Origin: Arcicella sp040387735
Lineage (GTDB): Bacteria > Bacteroidota > Bacteroidia > Cytophagales > Spirosomataceae
Direction of reading: 5' to 3'
Assembly (NCBI GenBank): GCA_040387735.1
Contig: JAZKDE010000001.1
Coordinates: 1 to 64,000, forward strand
DNA: 64,000 nucleotides
The notes under the pieces are model-generated. The model saw nothing but the letters and a program-made list of their open reading frames with translations. It was not told the origin of the DNA and did no database searches. Within the stretch, counting starts at the first letter, position 1. Each line of letters begins with the position of its first letter. This document shows positions 36,090 through 45,176 of the stretch, piece by piece. A program made the translations under genes and the position numbers.

Positions 36090-38027
36090 ATGTTATCAAT
36101 CAATAATCTTTCGTTTTATTTCGGTTCTCGTCCTATGTATGATGGGGCGAATTTACACATTAAGCCCAAAGACAAAATCGGTCTTGTTGGGGCAAACGGT
36201 ACTGGTAAATCCACACTTCTCCGCATCATTGATGGTGAATACTTGCCCGATGGTGGAAGTATTTCAAAATCAGGAGATTGTACAGTTGGATTTTTAAATC
36301 AGGACTTACTTTCTTATCAAAGTGAAGAATCAATCTTGATGGTAGCCATGCAGGCTTTTGAGCGTCAAAACTTCTTGCAAGCTGAAATTGATAAAGTACT
36401 TCATAAAATGGAAACAAATTATGAAGATTCGGATATTGATAAATTAGGTCGTTTTCAGGATGAATTTGAAAACTTAGGAGGATATACCATTCAGTCGGAA
36501 GCAGAGACTATTTTGGAGGGTTTAGGCTTTACCACCGAAGAATTACAGCAACCGCTTCATACTTTTTCGGGAGGTTGGAGAATGCGGGTAATGTTGGCAA
36601 AACTATTACTCCAAAAACCATCTTTATTGATGCTCGATGAACCTACCAACCACTTGGACTTACCGTCTATTGAATGGGTAGAAAATTACATCAATACCTA
36701 CGAAGGCGCAATTATTGTGGTTTCTCACGATAGATTTTTCTTGGATAATACCGTCAACACTATTGTGGAGGTAACAGGGGCAAAACTGGTTTCTTATGCA
36801 GGAAACTATGAATTTTTTGTGGAAGAAAAAGCCCTTAGAAATGAGATTCAGAAGGGAGCTTATGAAAATCAGCAACAAGCAATTAAACAGACCGAATTAT
36901 TCATTTCAAGATTTAAAGCGAAGGCAACAAAGGCTCGTCAGGTACAGTCTCGTGTGAAAGCTTTGGAACGTTTAGACATTATTGATGCCGTTGCTGATGA
37001 TAATGCAAAGGTGAATTTTAAGTTCAATTTTGGAACACAACCTGGGCGTTTTATCATGACTTTAGATAAAATTACGAAAGCGTATGGTTCAAAGAAAATT
37101 TTGACTAATACCGCTGGAATGATTGAAAGAGGTGATAAAATTGCTTTGATTGGTGCAAATGGTAAAGGTAAATCAACACTTTTGAGAATTATTGACGGTT
37201 CTGAGCCGATTGATGGTGAACGTATTTTGGGACATAATGTTATTGACTCATTTTACGCACAGCACCAATTGGAAAGTTTGGACGTAAATAATACTTTGCT
37301 CGATGAGTTGAAAATGACGGGAACGGGTAAATTGGAAACTGAATTACGGAGTATTTTGGGCTGTTTCTTGTTTTCGGGTGATGATGCCTTTAAGAAAATT
37401 AAAGTGCTTTCTGGAGGTGAAAAATCACGGGTGGCTCTGGCTAAAGTATTGATTTCGGAAGCAAACTTTTTGTTACTCGATGAACCGACTAACCACTTGG
37501 ACATGATGTCAGTGAATATCTTGATTCAAGCATTGCAGCAATATGAAGGTACTTTTGTGGTGGTTTCTCACGATAGATTTTTCGTTTCTGAAATTGCCAA
37601 TAAGATTTGGTACATCGAAAATGAAGAAATTAAAGTTTACCCAGGAACGTATGACGAATACGAAACTTGGCAAGAACAACGAATTTTGAATGGTGAAGTT
37701 ACCGAAACTAAACCGCAGAAGAAAACCGTTGAAAAAGTGGTAGAAAAAAAGCCTACAATTGATGATTCAGTCAAGAAAGAAATTCAGAAAAATCTCAAAA
37801 AGCTGAATCAAACTTTGTCTGAAACTGAGGCGAATATTAGCAAATTAGAAATTGAAAAGCTGAAACAAGAAACTCTTTTAGCTGACCCCGCAATTTTTAA
37901 TGACCCTGTGGCGTTGAAACGTGAAAATGAGGCTTATCAAAAGATTCTAAATCGTCTCGAAGAAGTAAATGATATTTGGGAAGGAATAATGATGGAAATT
38001 GAGGAGTTGGAAGGAAGTTTAGCTTAA
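36090..38027 (+). CDS. ABC-F family ATP-binding protein (Uup-like)
   Basis: The 645-residue protein has two ABC domains in tandem and no membrane segments. Walker A motifs are GANGTGKST (near residue 35) and GANGKGKST (near 355). Signature motifs are FSGGWRMR and LSGGEKSR, and both domains carry LMLDEPTNHLD/LLLDEPTNHLD with SHDRFFLDN/SHDRFFVSE. A charged coiled coil fills the last 90 residues, as in Uup-type members. ABC-F proteins act on the ribosome, resolving stalled complexes or assembly problems. A resistance role is not indicated. Confidence 0.94.
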   Translation: MLSINNLSFYFGSRPMYDGANLHIKPKDKIGLVGANGTGKSTLLRIIDGEYLPDGGSISKSGDCTVGFLNQDLLSYQSEESILMVAMQAFERQNFLQAEIDKVLHKMETNYEDSDIDKLGRFQDEFENLGGYTIQSEAETILEGLGFTTEELQQPLHTFSGGWRMRVMLAKLLLQKPSLLMLDEPTNHLDLPSIEWVENYINTYEGAIIVVSHDRFFLDNTVNTIVEVTGAKLVSYAGNYEFFVEEKALRNEIQKGAYENQQQAIKQTELFISRFKAKATKARQVQSRVKALERLDIIDAVADDNAKVNFKFNFGTQPGRFIMTLDKITKAYGSKKILTNTAGMIERGDKIALIGANGKGKSTLLRIIDGSEPIDGERILGHNVIDSFYAQHQLESLDVNNTLLDELKMTGTGKLETELRSILGCFLFSGDDAFKKIKVLSGGEKSRVALAKVLISEANFLLLDEPTNHLDMMSVNILIQALQQYEGTFVVVSHDRFFVSEIANKIWYIENEEIKVYPGTYDEYETWQEQRILNGEVTETKPQKKTVEKVVEKKPTIDDSVKKEIQKNLKKLNQTLSETEANISKLEIEKLKQETLLADPAIFNDPVALKRENEAYQKILNRLEEVNDIWEGIMMEIEELEGSLA

Positions 38028-38161
38028 AATCTTAACAATCTAATAGCACGCCGTTCGCTTTGATATTGCATAACGCTAATAATAGCAGGTAAAAAATCTG
38101 TTTGAATTTGCGTTATGAAGTATCAGCGGATATCTGCTACGTGATATTTTTAAACTCAATT

Positions 38162-39460
38162 ATGAAAAACTTAATCATCATCTTCACTCTATTTTCTTTT
38201 TCTATTGTTGCCCAAAAGAATAAAAATCGGGATTATTATGAACCTGAGAAAATAATTTACGACAATCATATTTATAAGTCTTATATCCGAACCGTTCAAT
38301 TATTTCCTGCGGTAAATTCAACTAAATCAGTTCAAGCTACGCTTAATCCTCCCGTTGTCAATCTTCAAGATAATCAACCTTTATTTTTGGAATTTGACTG
38401 CTTAAATCCTGAATTTCAATCGTTTCGGGTTAAGATTTTTCATTGTAATTCTGATTGGACTCCCTCAGTTTTGAATGAAATTGAATATTTGCCCGAATAT
38501 AACGACTTCCCGATTAATGATTATAAAAATGCGTTTTCTACTAAAATTCAGTATAATCATTTTTCATTTGAATTACCTCATGTAAAATTGGCGGGCAATT
38601 ATATCGTGATGGTTTATAAAAACCGGAATGAGGAGGATATTATGCTTACTCGGAAATTTATGGTTTATCAGAATCGAGTGAGCGTTGGTGGGCGAATTAC
38701 TTACCCAAATAATGCCCAAAGGAGAATGAGTCATCAACAAGTTAATTTTGGGATTAATTACGGTGGATATGAAATTATTGACCCTAAACAAGATTTAAAA
38801 ATTGTGATTCGCCAGAATTATAGAGATGATAAAGCGGTTAAAAATCTCAAACCATTTATGGTTGATTCGTATAATCGTAAATTGAATTATGAGTTTTTTG
38901 ACGGTGAAAATCAGTTTGAAGGTGGAAATGAATTCAGAATGTTTGATGGAAGAAGTACGCAACAAAAATTAGTAAACATTTCTAAAATATACCAAGGTGA
39001 ACGTGAAAGTGTCGTAGAAATTTACCCCGAAAAATCTCAAAATCACTTGGCTTACGTGGCGACTAATGATTTTAATGGAATGTTCGTGATTGATAATTAC
39101 GAAACAAATCGTGGAGAAACTGAGTCAGACTATGTTCGGGTGAGTTTTATGATGAAATCAGATTCCTTAGAAAATAAAAAGGTGTTTGTCAACGGTGCAT
39201 TTAATGATTGGAAACTTGACGAAAAGAATTTGATGCACTATGTTCCCGAAAATCAGGCTTACGAAGTTTTTATTCAACTAAAACAAGGCATTTATAATTA
39301 CGATTATATTACGGTTGATAAAATGGGAAATAAAAGTGAAACTGATTTTGAGGGAACGCACTCACAAACTGAAAATGTTTATGAAGTTTTGGTTTATCAT
39401 CGTCCAATCGGAGCAAGAGCCGATGCTTTGGTCGGTTATGCGTTGATTAAGAGTCAGTAA
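38162..39460 (+). CDS. Type IX secretion system plug protein (DUF5103)
   Basis: The 432-residue product is started at the ATG at 38162, at the start of the signal peptide MKNLIIIFTLFSFSIVAQ. The open frame back to a TTG at 38102 lacks signal character. The N-terminal domain (DNHIYKSYIRTVQLFPA, LNPPVVNLQDNQPLFLEFD, FHCNSDWTPS) is the first domain of the T9SS plug family. The protein is thought to close the SprA translocon channel when it is idle. Cargo such as the large surface protein at the right edge could use this system, but other T9SS genes are not in view. Confidence 0.87.
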   Translation: MKNLIIIFTLFSFSIVAQKNKNRDYYEPEKIIYDNHIYKSYIRTVQLFPAVNSTKSVQATLNPPVVNLQDNQPLFLEFDCLNPEFQSFRVKIFHCNSDWTPSVLNEIEYLPEYNDFPINDYKNAFSTKIQYNHFSFELPHVKLAGNYIVMVYKNRNEEDIMLTRKFMVYQNRVSVGGRITYPNNAQRRMSHQQVNFGINYGGYEIIDPKQDLKIVIRQNYRDDKAVKNLKPFMVDSYNRKLNYEFFDGENQFEGGNEFRMFDGRSTQQKLVNISKIYQGERESVVEIYPEKSQNHLAYVATNDFNGMFVIDNYETNRGETESDYVRVSFMMKSDSLENKKVFVNGAFNDWKLDEKNLMHYVPENQAYEVFIQLKQGIYNYDYITVDKMGNKSETDFEGTHSQTENVYEVLVYHRPIGARADALVGYALIKSQ

Positions 39461-39470
39461 AATATTTTAG

Positions 39471-39501
39471 ATAAAGGCTTCACCTTGAGTGAAGCCTTTA
39501 T
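39471..39501 (+). terminator. Terminator after the T9SS plug gene
   Basis: ATAAAGGCTTCAC (39471-39483) is perfectly inverted at 39489-39501, 10 bases past the stop codon, with a short A/T tail. Confidence 0.8.
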
Positions 39502-39601
39502 TATTAGTGAGCAAATTGTTAATGTTTAGTTAAAGTAGTAATGATAAAACAAGAAGTTTTTGTAAATTTCGTTCATTAACCATACAAAAAATACGTAGAA
39601 A

Positions 39602-41002
39602 ATGAACAAATTATTTTTGCTATTAGGTCTATCATTATTATTACAAGGCTGCTTAGGAACATATCCGCAGGGTTCTGGAGGATATCCAACGAATGGAGGG
39701 AATACAAACGGGGGGAATTCTGGAAGTACAGGAGGAAACCAATATCCCACTGGTGGCGACCGTCCACAGACAAATCCTCAACAATCTGACCCTAATAATT
39801 ATCCATCAAACCCTCAAACAGATAGTCGTTCTGCCGACCGTGGTGTTTCAGTAGGTGATATTCGTCTGACTAATCAATACACTATTTTATATTTAACTTT
39901 TACCAATACCAGTACACCTCAGTACAAAAATGGACAATTGGTAGATAATGGAGTTAATAATATTGGTTTTCATACCAATGCTCAATTAATTGCAGCTAAC
40001 GGAGCGAGAACTTTTAAATTTATTAAAGCAGAAGGAATTCCTGCGATTAGTCCTGGTCAAGACGTTGAAAAATATGGCTATAAATCTCAACCTGGCTCAA
40101 AAACAAACTTTGTCGTTTATTTTGAAAGACTTGATAAAGGCTTAGAAAATTTTGATATGTTTGAATGTAACGACTACGACCATTTAGTTTGTTGGAATAT
40201 TTATAATCTATACGTTCAAAATCCGGCAGATGTGGTATATCAGCCAACTCCAACCAAAACAACGCCTGTTCCGACGCCAACACCTCCAACCAACACAGAT
40301 AATACGCCTACGAAAAGTAGAACAAAATCTGGAAAAGTTGGTGAAGTTGATAATACACCGCCGCCCGCACCAGTATCAACAAATGTAGTTGTGGCGGGGA
40401 TTGTGAGAGATGTCAAAACGAATCGTCCGATTAGTGCAACAATTGACTATAAACTGTCAAGCTCTAAAGTAATGATTGATTCTGTGCAGAGTTTTGCCAG
40501 TACGGGTTTATATCGAATGAGTTTACAAAAAGGTCAAGTTTATACCTTTACGGCTTCTGCGAAGGGGTATTTAGCTTCTAACGATGTAGTGGACTTAAGT
40601 AAAACGACTGGAATTCAGAAGGTTACTAAAGATATTTACCTTACACCAATTGCGGTAGGAGACAAAATTGTGCTTAAAAACATATATTTTGAGGTTTCAA
40701 AATCTGATTTATTACCTGCCTCTTTTGCAGAATTAAATAAGTTAGTAACCATGATGCAAGATAACCCACTGATGGAAATTCGTCTGGAAGGACATACCGA
40801 TATAGTTGGTGATCCAGAAGCAAATTTAGAACTTTCTCAAGACCGAGTTGATGCTTGCGAAACCTATTTAGTAAAACAAGGAATTCCATCCGCCAGAATT
40901 CAAGCCGTTGGTTACGGTGACACTCGCCCAATTGTGAAGAAAGGAACTGATGAAGAAAGAAAGGTAAACAGAAGAGTCGAGTTTGTGGTGTTGAAACTTT
41001 AG
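39602..41002 (+). CDS. OmpA-family lipoprotein with low-complexity N-terminus and carboxypeptidase-regulatory-like domain
   Basis: The 466-residue lipoprotein has lipobox LLLQGC (C17). It has a Gly/Asn/Gln/Pro-rich low-complexity segment (about 20-80), a beta domain, a Pro/Thr linker (about 215-250), a carboxypeptidase-regulatory-like repeat (VVAGIVRDVKTNRPISATI), and a C-terminal OmpA domain with IRLEGHTDIVGDPEANLELS and VGYGDTRPI...NRRVEFVV. The OmpA domain binds peptidoglycan, so the protein probably tethers outer membrane to wall. It is monocistronic. Confidence 0.9.
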   Translation: MNKLFLLLGLSLLLQGCLGTYPQGSGGYPTNGGNTNGGNSGSTGGNQYPTGGDRPQTNPQQSDPNNYPSNPQTDSRSADRGVSVGDIRLTNQYTILYLTFTNTSTPQYKNGQLVDNGVNNIGFHTNAQLIAANGARTFKFIKAEGIPAISPGQDVEKYGYKSQPGSKTNFVVYFERLDKGLENFDMFECNDYDHLVCWNIYNLYVQNPADVVYQPTPTKTTPVPTPTPPTNTDNTPTKSRTKSGKVGEVDNTPPPAPVSTNVVVAGIVRDVKTNRPISATIDYKLSSSKVMIDSVQSFASTGLYRMSLQKGQVYTFTASAKGYLASNDVVDLSKTTGIQKVTKDIYLTPIAVGDKIVLKNIYFEVSKSDLLPASFAELNKLVTMMQDNPLMEIRLEGHTDIVGDPEANLELSQDRVDACETYLVKQGIPSARIQAVGYGDTRPIVKKGTDEERKVNRRVEFVVLKL

Positions 41003-41005
41003 TGT

Positions 41006-41058
41006 AGTAGCACAGGCTTCAGTCTGTTGTCTTACGACAGACTGAAGTCGGTGCTACT
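41006..41058. repeat. 22-bp-arm palindromic repeat (also a bidirectional terminator)
   Basis: The arms 41006-41027 and 41037-41058 match over 22 bases with two mismatches (AGTAGCAC...CTTCAGTCTGT). It fills the 60-base gap between convergent OmpA and ychF genes. The inner part resembles the repeat at 36001-36038. Confidence 0.75.
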
Positions 41059-41062
41059 AAAT

Positions 41063-42169
41063 TTACACATTAAATCTAAAGTGCATAATATCGCCATCAA
41101 TTACGGTATATTCTTTACCTTCCACTGATAATTTACCAGCTTCTTTACAAGCATTTTCAGACTTATATTGCTCATAATCAGCGAATTTAATTACTTCAGC
41201 ACGAATAAATCCACGTTCAAAGTCTGAGTGAATTACACCCGCAGCCGCAGGAGCTTTCCAACCTTTTTGGATTGTCCAAGCACGTACTTCTTTCACACCT
41301 GCGGTGAAATAGGTAATCAAATTTAATAATGAATAAGAACCACGAATAAGTTTGTCAAGTCCAGATTCAGTCAAATTATATTCTTCCAAGAACATTTGAC
41401 GGTCATCAGCATCTTCCATTTCGCCAATTTGAGCTTCTAAAGCCGCACAAATCACGATGACTTCTGCACCTTCAGGAGCAACACTTGCTTTCAGTTGTTC
41501 CACGTACTCATTTGTTCCAACTGCAATTGAAGTTTCGTCAACGTTAGCCACATAGATTACAGGTTTGTCAGTCAATAAACACAAATCGCCAATGGCATCA
41601 AATTTAGCTTCAGCGTCAAGACCTTGAACGGTACGAGCCGATTGCCCCGATTCTAAAACACCTTTGTATTGTTGCAAAATAGCCAATTGAGCTTTTGATT
41701 TTGCATCACCATTTTTTGCGGCACGTTCTACTTTCTGAATTTTCTTATCAACTGATTCCAAATCTTTCAATTGGAGTTCGTAATCAATGATTTCTTTATC
41801 AGAAACTGGATTTACCCGACCTTCCACGTGAATGATATTGTCATCCGCAAAACAACGAACAACGTGTAAAATAGCATCAACTTCACGAATATTGGCTAAG
41901 AATTTATTACCAAGACCCGCTCCAGTAGAAGCACCTTTTACCAAACCCGCAATATCCATAAATTCAATCACCGTAGGTAAAACTCGTTGAGGCTTCACCA
42001 AGTCTTCTAAGATATTCAATCTTTTATCTGGAACAGTTACGATACCCACGTTGGGTTCAATCGTACAGAAAGGATAATTGGCAGCTTCTGCCTTATTTGA
42101 AGATATTGCACTAAAAAGAGTAGATTTCCCGACGTTTGGCAAACCGACGATACCACATTGTAATCCCAT
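41063..42169 (-). CDS. ychF: Redox-regulated ATPase YchF (Obg-family)
   Basis: The 368-residue protein is full length. GLPNVGKST (residues 7-15) is the P-loop, NYPFCTIEPNVGIV the switch I region, and MDIAGLVKGASTGAGLGNKF the G3 region. The NxxE-type G4 (VANVDE) marks the ATP-preferring branch. The helical insert (about 130-200) and the C-terminal TGS domain (FTAGVKEVRAWTIQKG to the end) complete the YchF layout. It binds ribosomes and is implicated in oxidative stress and translation control. Confidence 0.95.
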   Translation of the reverse strand: MGLQCGIVGLPNVGKSTLFSAISSNKAEAANYPFCTIEPNVGIVTVPDKRLNILEDLVKPQRVLPTVIEFMDIAGLVKGASTGAGLGNKFLANIREVDAILHVVRCFADDNIIHVEGRVNPVSDKEIIDYELQLKDLESVDKKIQKVERAAKNGDAKSKAQLAILQQYKGVLESGQSARTVQGLDAEAKFDAIGDLCLLTDKPVIYVANVDETSIAVGTNEYVEQLKASVAPEGAEVIVICAALEAQIGEMEDADDRQMFLEEYNLTESGLDKLIRGSYSLLNLITYFTAGVKEVRAWTIQKGWKAPAAAGVIHSDFERGFIRAEVIKFADYEQYKSENACKEAGKLSVEGKEYTVIDGDIMHFRFNV

Positions 42170-42230
42170 TTATTTTATTTATTGAATATAATCTTATTTG
42201 AAAAAGAATACAAAATTAGTAAAATAACAA

Positions 42231-42259
42231 CAAAAAAGCCTCTAAAAATTCAGAGGCTT
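42231..42259 (-). terminator. Terminator after the PUR-domain gene
   Basis: AAGCCTCT (42236-42243) is inverted at 42252-42259, with a run of six A at 42232-42237 giving a U-run on the minus strand, downstream of the 42283-42609 gene. Confidence 0.75.
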
Positions 42260-42282
42260 ACAAAATCATTGAGTTTTATGGA

Positions 42283-42609
42283 TTATTCCCACTTCAAATC
42301 ACTTCCAAAACTGGCTCCACCTTCCTCTTCCTCACGGTCGAATTGTGCAAAATCTACATCGGGTAGAAGTTCGTTTTTAACATGATCAACGGCTTCCTGT
42401 AAGCCTTCCATAAATTTACCAAAGTCTTCTTTGTACAAAAACATTTTGTGTTTTTCGTAACCAAACCCATCATCTTTCTGATAACGGCGACTTTCTGTAA
42501 TTGTGATGTAATAATCGTTTGAGCGAGTTGACTTTACATCAAAAAAATAAGTTCGTTTTCCAGCTCTGATTCGTTTTGAAAACAATTCTTCTCTATCTCT
42601 TTCTTCCAC
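42283..42609 (-). CDS. DUF3276 / PUR-domain nucleic-acid-binding protein
   Basis: This 108-residue protein starts with GTG. It has a single PUR-like unit: FSKRIRAGKRTYFFDVKST, DYYITITESRRYQKDDGFGY and KHKMFLYKEDFGKFMEGLQ, followed by an acidic tail (DREEEEGGASFGSD). DUF3276 proteins are widespread in Bacteroidota, and the Borrelia homologue BpuR binds RNA and single-stranded DNA. Two units are expected to dimerise into a full PUR repeat. Confidence 0.88.
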   Translation of the reverse strand: MEERDREELFSKRIRAGKRTYFFDVKSTRSNDYYITITESRRYQKDDGFGYEKHKMFLYKEDFGKFMEGLQEAVDHVKNELLPDVDFAQFDREEEEGGASFGSDLKWE

Positions 42610-42666
42610 TGTGTAATATCAATTTAGGGTTTATGATTTGGTAAAAATATAAATTTTATCACTTTT

Positions 42667-42704
42667 TACAAAAGAACTCGAAAAATAATATTTGTTCTTT
42701 TGTA
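42667..42704. repeat. Inverted repeat upstream of the PUR-domain gene
   Basis: TACAAAAGAAC (42667-42677) is inverted at 42694-42704, about 60 bases upstream of the PUR gene start codon on the minus strand. It could be a leader hairpin or operator. It could also terminate the Ldh-family transcript arriving from the right. Confidence 0.45.
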
Positions 42705-42819
42705 CTACAAACTTCATATTCTGAATGAAAAGTTAGATATAACCAATATTAATTCTCATTTTTTGTTTTAAAACAATTAAAAGTAATAATCTCAAAAAAG
42801 GTTTTTGGGTATTTTTTTT

Positions 42820-43896
42820 CTAAAATTTAAACTCAATCCCAAATCTATCTGCTAAACTTTTTAGGTCATTTACAACGGGTTCTAATAAATTGATACCGTT
42901 TGCTTTACGTTCGGCTTCAATCTCTCTTTCGGGGTCGCCAGGGACTAATACTTTTTGCCCATCAATCGCTGGTGCAGCGTGAAAACGGTCAATCCATTTA
43001 TCCATATCAGCTTTAAAATCTTCCGCAGGACGGAAACCATCAATTCGCATAGCTCCCAAAAAATGACCCGTTCCTTTTCCTACTTGTTCCCCTGCTGCCA
43101 TAAAACCAGCCGTGGCAAATGGTGGAACCCAAGGTCCAAAATTGGCTCCTGATAAAACTCCTGAAAATATATCTACAATTGCTCCAAGACCATAACCTTT
43201 GTGCGAACCATGCTCACGGTCGCCACCCAATGGGAGTAAAGCACCACCGTTTTTTACGGCATTTGAATCGTCTGTTGCATTGCCATCTTTATCTTGTACC
43301 CAACCAATAGGAGCAGGTGAACCTTTACGCTGTAATATTTCCATTTTACCGTAAGCAACTGCTGTACTGGCAAAATCAGCAACAAATGCAGGATTGTTTT
43401 TGGCTGGAACAGCTACTGCAATGGGGTTTGTTCCTAATAATTTTTCTTTTGAAAAAGTTGGTGTTACCAATGGAGCAGCATTTGTCATAGCCCAACCAAT
43501 CATGTCATTTTCTAATGCCATCATCGCATGAAAACCTGCAATTCCAAAGTGGTTCGAATTTTGCACTGAAATCCAACCAGAGCCTACATTGTTTGCTTTT
43601 TGCATCGCAATCTGCATGGCATAAGGGGCAACGACTAAACCTAAGCCTTTGTCGCCGTCAATGACAGCGGTAGATGGGCTTTCGTGAATGATTTTAATGT
43701 TTGGATTTGGATTTAATCGTCCATTGTCAAACAAGCGAACGTATCCGCTCAAACGAGCCGTTCCGTGCGAGTCAACACCACGCAAATCAGCAGAAATTAG
43801 TACCTTTGATGCCAAAGTAGCATCATCTTGTGAACAACCGATTGATAAAAATACGTTTCGGATGAAATTTTGCAAATAACTATATTCGTAAACCAT
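42820..43896 (-). CDS. Ldh-family (malate/L-lactate dehydrogenase-like) oxidoreductase
   Basis: The 358-residue protein is full length for the type-2 malate/L-lactate dehydrogenase family. It has RGVDSHGTARLSGYVRL, VAPYAMQIAMQKAN, VQNSNHFGIAGFHAMMALEN (His in SNHFG is the probable catalytic residue), TNAAPLVTPT, LLGTNPIAVAVPA and HKGYGLGAIVDIFSGVLSGA. Members reduce 2-oxo acids with NAD(P)H. Known substrates include malate, lactate, ureidoglycolate and 2,3-diketogulonate, and context does not decide among them. It is a single-gene unit. Confidence 0.9.
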   Translation of the reverse strand: MVYEYSYLQNFIRNVFLSIGCSQDDATLASKVLISADLRGVDSHGTARLSGYVRLFDNGRLNPNPNIKIIHESPSTAVIDGDKGLGLVVAPYAMQIAMQKANNVGSGWISVQNSNHFGIAGFHAMMALENDMIGWAMTNAAPLVTPTFSKEKLLGTNPIAVAVPAKNNPAFVADFASTAVAYGKMEILQRKGSPAPIGWVQDKDGNATDDSNAVKNGGALLPLGGDREHGSHKGYGLGAIVDIFSGVLSGANFGPWVPPFATAGFMAAGEQVGKGTGHFLGAMRIDGFRPAEDFKADMDKWIDRFHAAPAIDGQKVLVPGDPEREIEAERKANGINLLEPVVNDLKSLADRFGIEFKF

Positions 43897-44067
43897 AATT
43901 CAATTTGTAAGAGTAATATAAATTTGAACAAGGGCAAAATTACTAATAACTAAGTCCTTAAAGAAATTGTATGTTTGATTTGTGCTGTTATATATTAAAA
44001 TTGGTTTAACACAGAATTATTTATTTAATTGTGCGTTTATTTATCTAAATATCAATTCAAAACTTGA

Positions 44068-44586
44068 ATGGTAAAAAAAATCCTCATATCTACTTCCCGA
44101 CTATTTTTGGTTTGTATTATTTTACTACAATATGGTTCAATTGGGAATACGCAAAGAGCTGGAAAATCTCATCGAAAGATTTCTGGAGTGGGAAAGGACA
44201 CCCTTTTTGTGAGCATTTCAAGGAATGAGAAAGTTGAAATTAAACGAAAAATTACGGGGAATACTAAAAAGATTATTGGTAAAAAAGTAATAGAATTTAG
44301 GTCATATAAAATTGAGTTTAATAATCCTAAAAAATCAACTTTACGCCTAAAGGTGGAGGATTTAATACCATCGTCAAAAGACCCACAAATAGAATTGGAA
44401 ATTTTAGAAAGCTCAGATGCGGAAATAGATTTTACTCGTGGGCGTTTATCTTGGAGTTTTAGATTGAAACCGCAAGAAAAAAAGAACTTGGAAGTAAAAT
44501 ATAATGTTACGTATCCAAAGAATAAAAACATATTAGGAATCGAAAATGTCCTTCAAATTCAAGCGAATATCCGCAAAGCTCTTTAG
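44068..44586 (+). CDS. Small secreted protein resembling the C-terminal part of DUF4139
   Basis: The 172-residue protein has an N-terminal signal segment (residues 10-28). The rest, KIEFNNPKKSTLRLKVEDLI, PSSKDPQIELEILESSDAEI, DFTRGRLSWSFRLKPQEKKN and LEVKYNVTYPKNKNI, looks like the closing beta domain of DUF4139 proteins, which are normally over 500 residues. So this is either a stand-alone domain or a truncated relative. The last 41 bases overlap the start of the DUF502 gene in another frame. The family assignment is from memory of the motif pattern. Confidence 0.6.
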   Translation: MVKKILISTSRLFLVCIILLQYGSIGNTQRAGKSHRKISGVGKDTLFVSISRNEKVEIKRKITGNTKKIIGKKVIEFRSYKIEFNNPKKSTLRLKVEDLIPSSKDPQIELEILESSDAEIDFTRGRLSWSFRLKPQEKKNLEVKYNVTYPKNKNILGIENVLQIQANIRKAL

Positions 44587-45130
44587 CTATTTCGTCAAAG
44601 GATTGCTCTTACTGGCACCCGTTTATATTACGGGCTACATTATTTTTAACCTCTTAGACTCTTTAGACAGCCACTTTTATTTTTATTTTCGGGGAACTGG
44701 ACTCGCCTTAATGGTAGCCATTATCATGACGGTTGGCTTCTTGGGTTCTACTTTTATTTCCGTTCCCGTAGTTCAAATTTTTGAAGAAGGTTTGGCTCGA
44801 CTGCCTTTAGTAAGGCTCATTTATTTCTCCCTAAAAGACCTTGTAGAAGCATTTGTGGGAGATAAAAAGAAATTTAATCAACCCGTGAAAATAATGTTTA
44901 ATCGAGAAAATGGTATTCAGAAAATCGGTTTTATTACACAAGATGATTTACAATTTCTGAATATTCAGGATGGTTCGGTTATGGTATATTGTCCTCATTC
45001 TTACGCATTTTCGGGAGAAATGTTTATCGTTCCAAGTTCGAGTGTCACTCCCTTAAATATTCATACTTCGGACGTGATGAAGATGATTATTTCGGGTGGT
45101 GTTTCTCTAAGTCAAGAAAATAAAAGCTAA
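44546..45130 (+). CDS. DUF502 integral membrane protein
   Basis: The 194-residue protein has two membrane helices (about 13-35 and 51-75) and the family motifs GLLLLAPVYITGYIIFNLLD, VPVVQIFEEGLARLPLVRLI and YSLKDLVEAF-like YFSLKDLVEAFVGDKKKF, then VYCPHSYAFSGEMFIVPSSS with VTPLNIHTSDVMKMIISGG. Its function is unknown, although DUF502 proteins are common in envelopes. The start ATG lies 41 bases inside the upstream gene, and no better start exists, so the two genes are probably translationally coupled. Confidence 0.88.
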   Translation: MSFKFKRISAKLFSYFVKGLLLLAPVYITGYIIFNLLDSLDSHFYFYFRGTGLALMVAIIMTVGFLGSTFISVPVVQIFEEGLARLPLVRLIYFSLKDLVEAFVGDKKKFNQPVKIMFNRENGIQKIGFITQDDLQFLNIQDGSVMVYCPHSYAFSGEMFIVPSSSVTPLNIHTSDVMKMIISGGVSLSQENKS

Positions 45131-45176
45131 TTTTAACGATTAATCTTAATTCTCATTCACTACTATCATCAACCCA

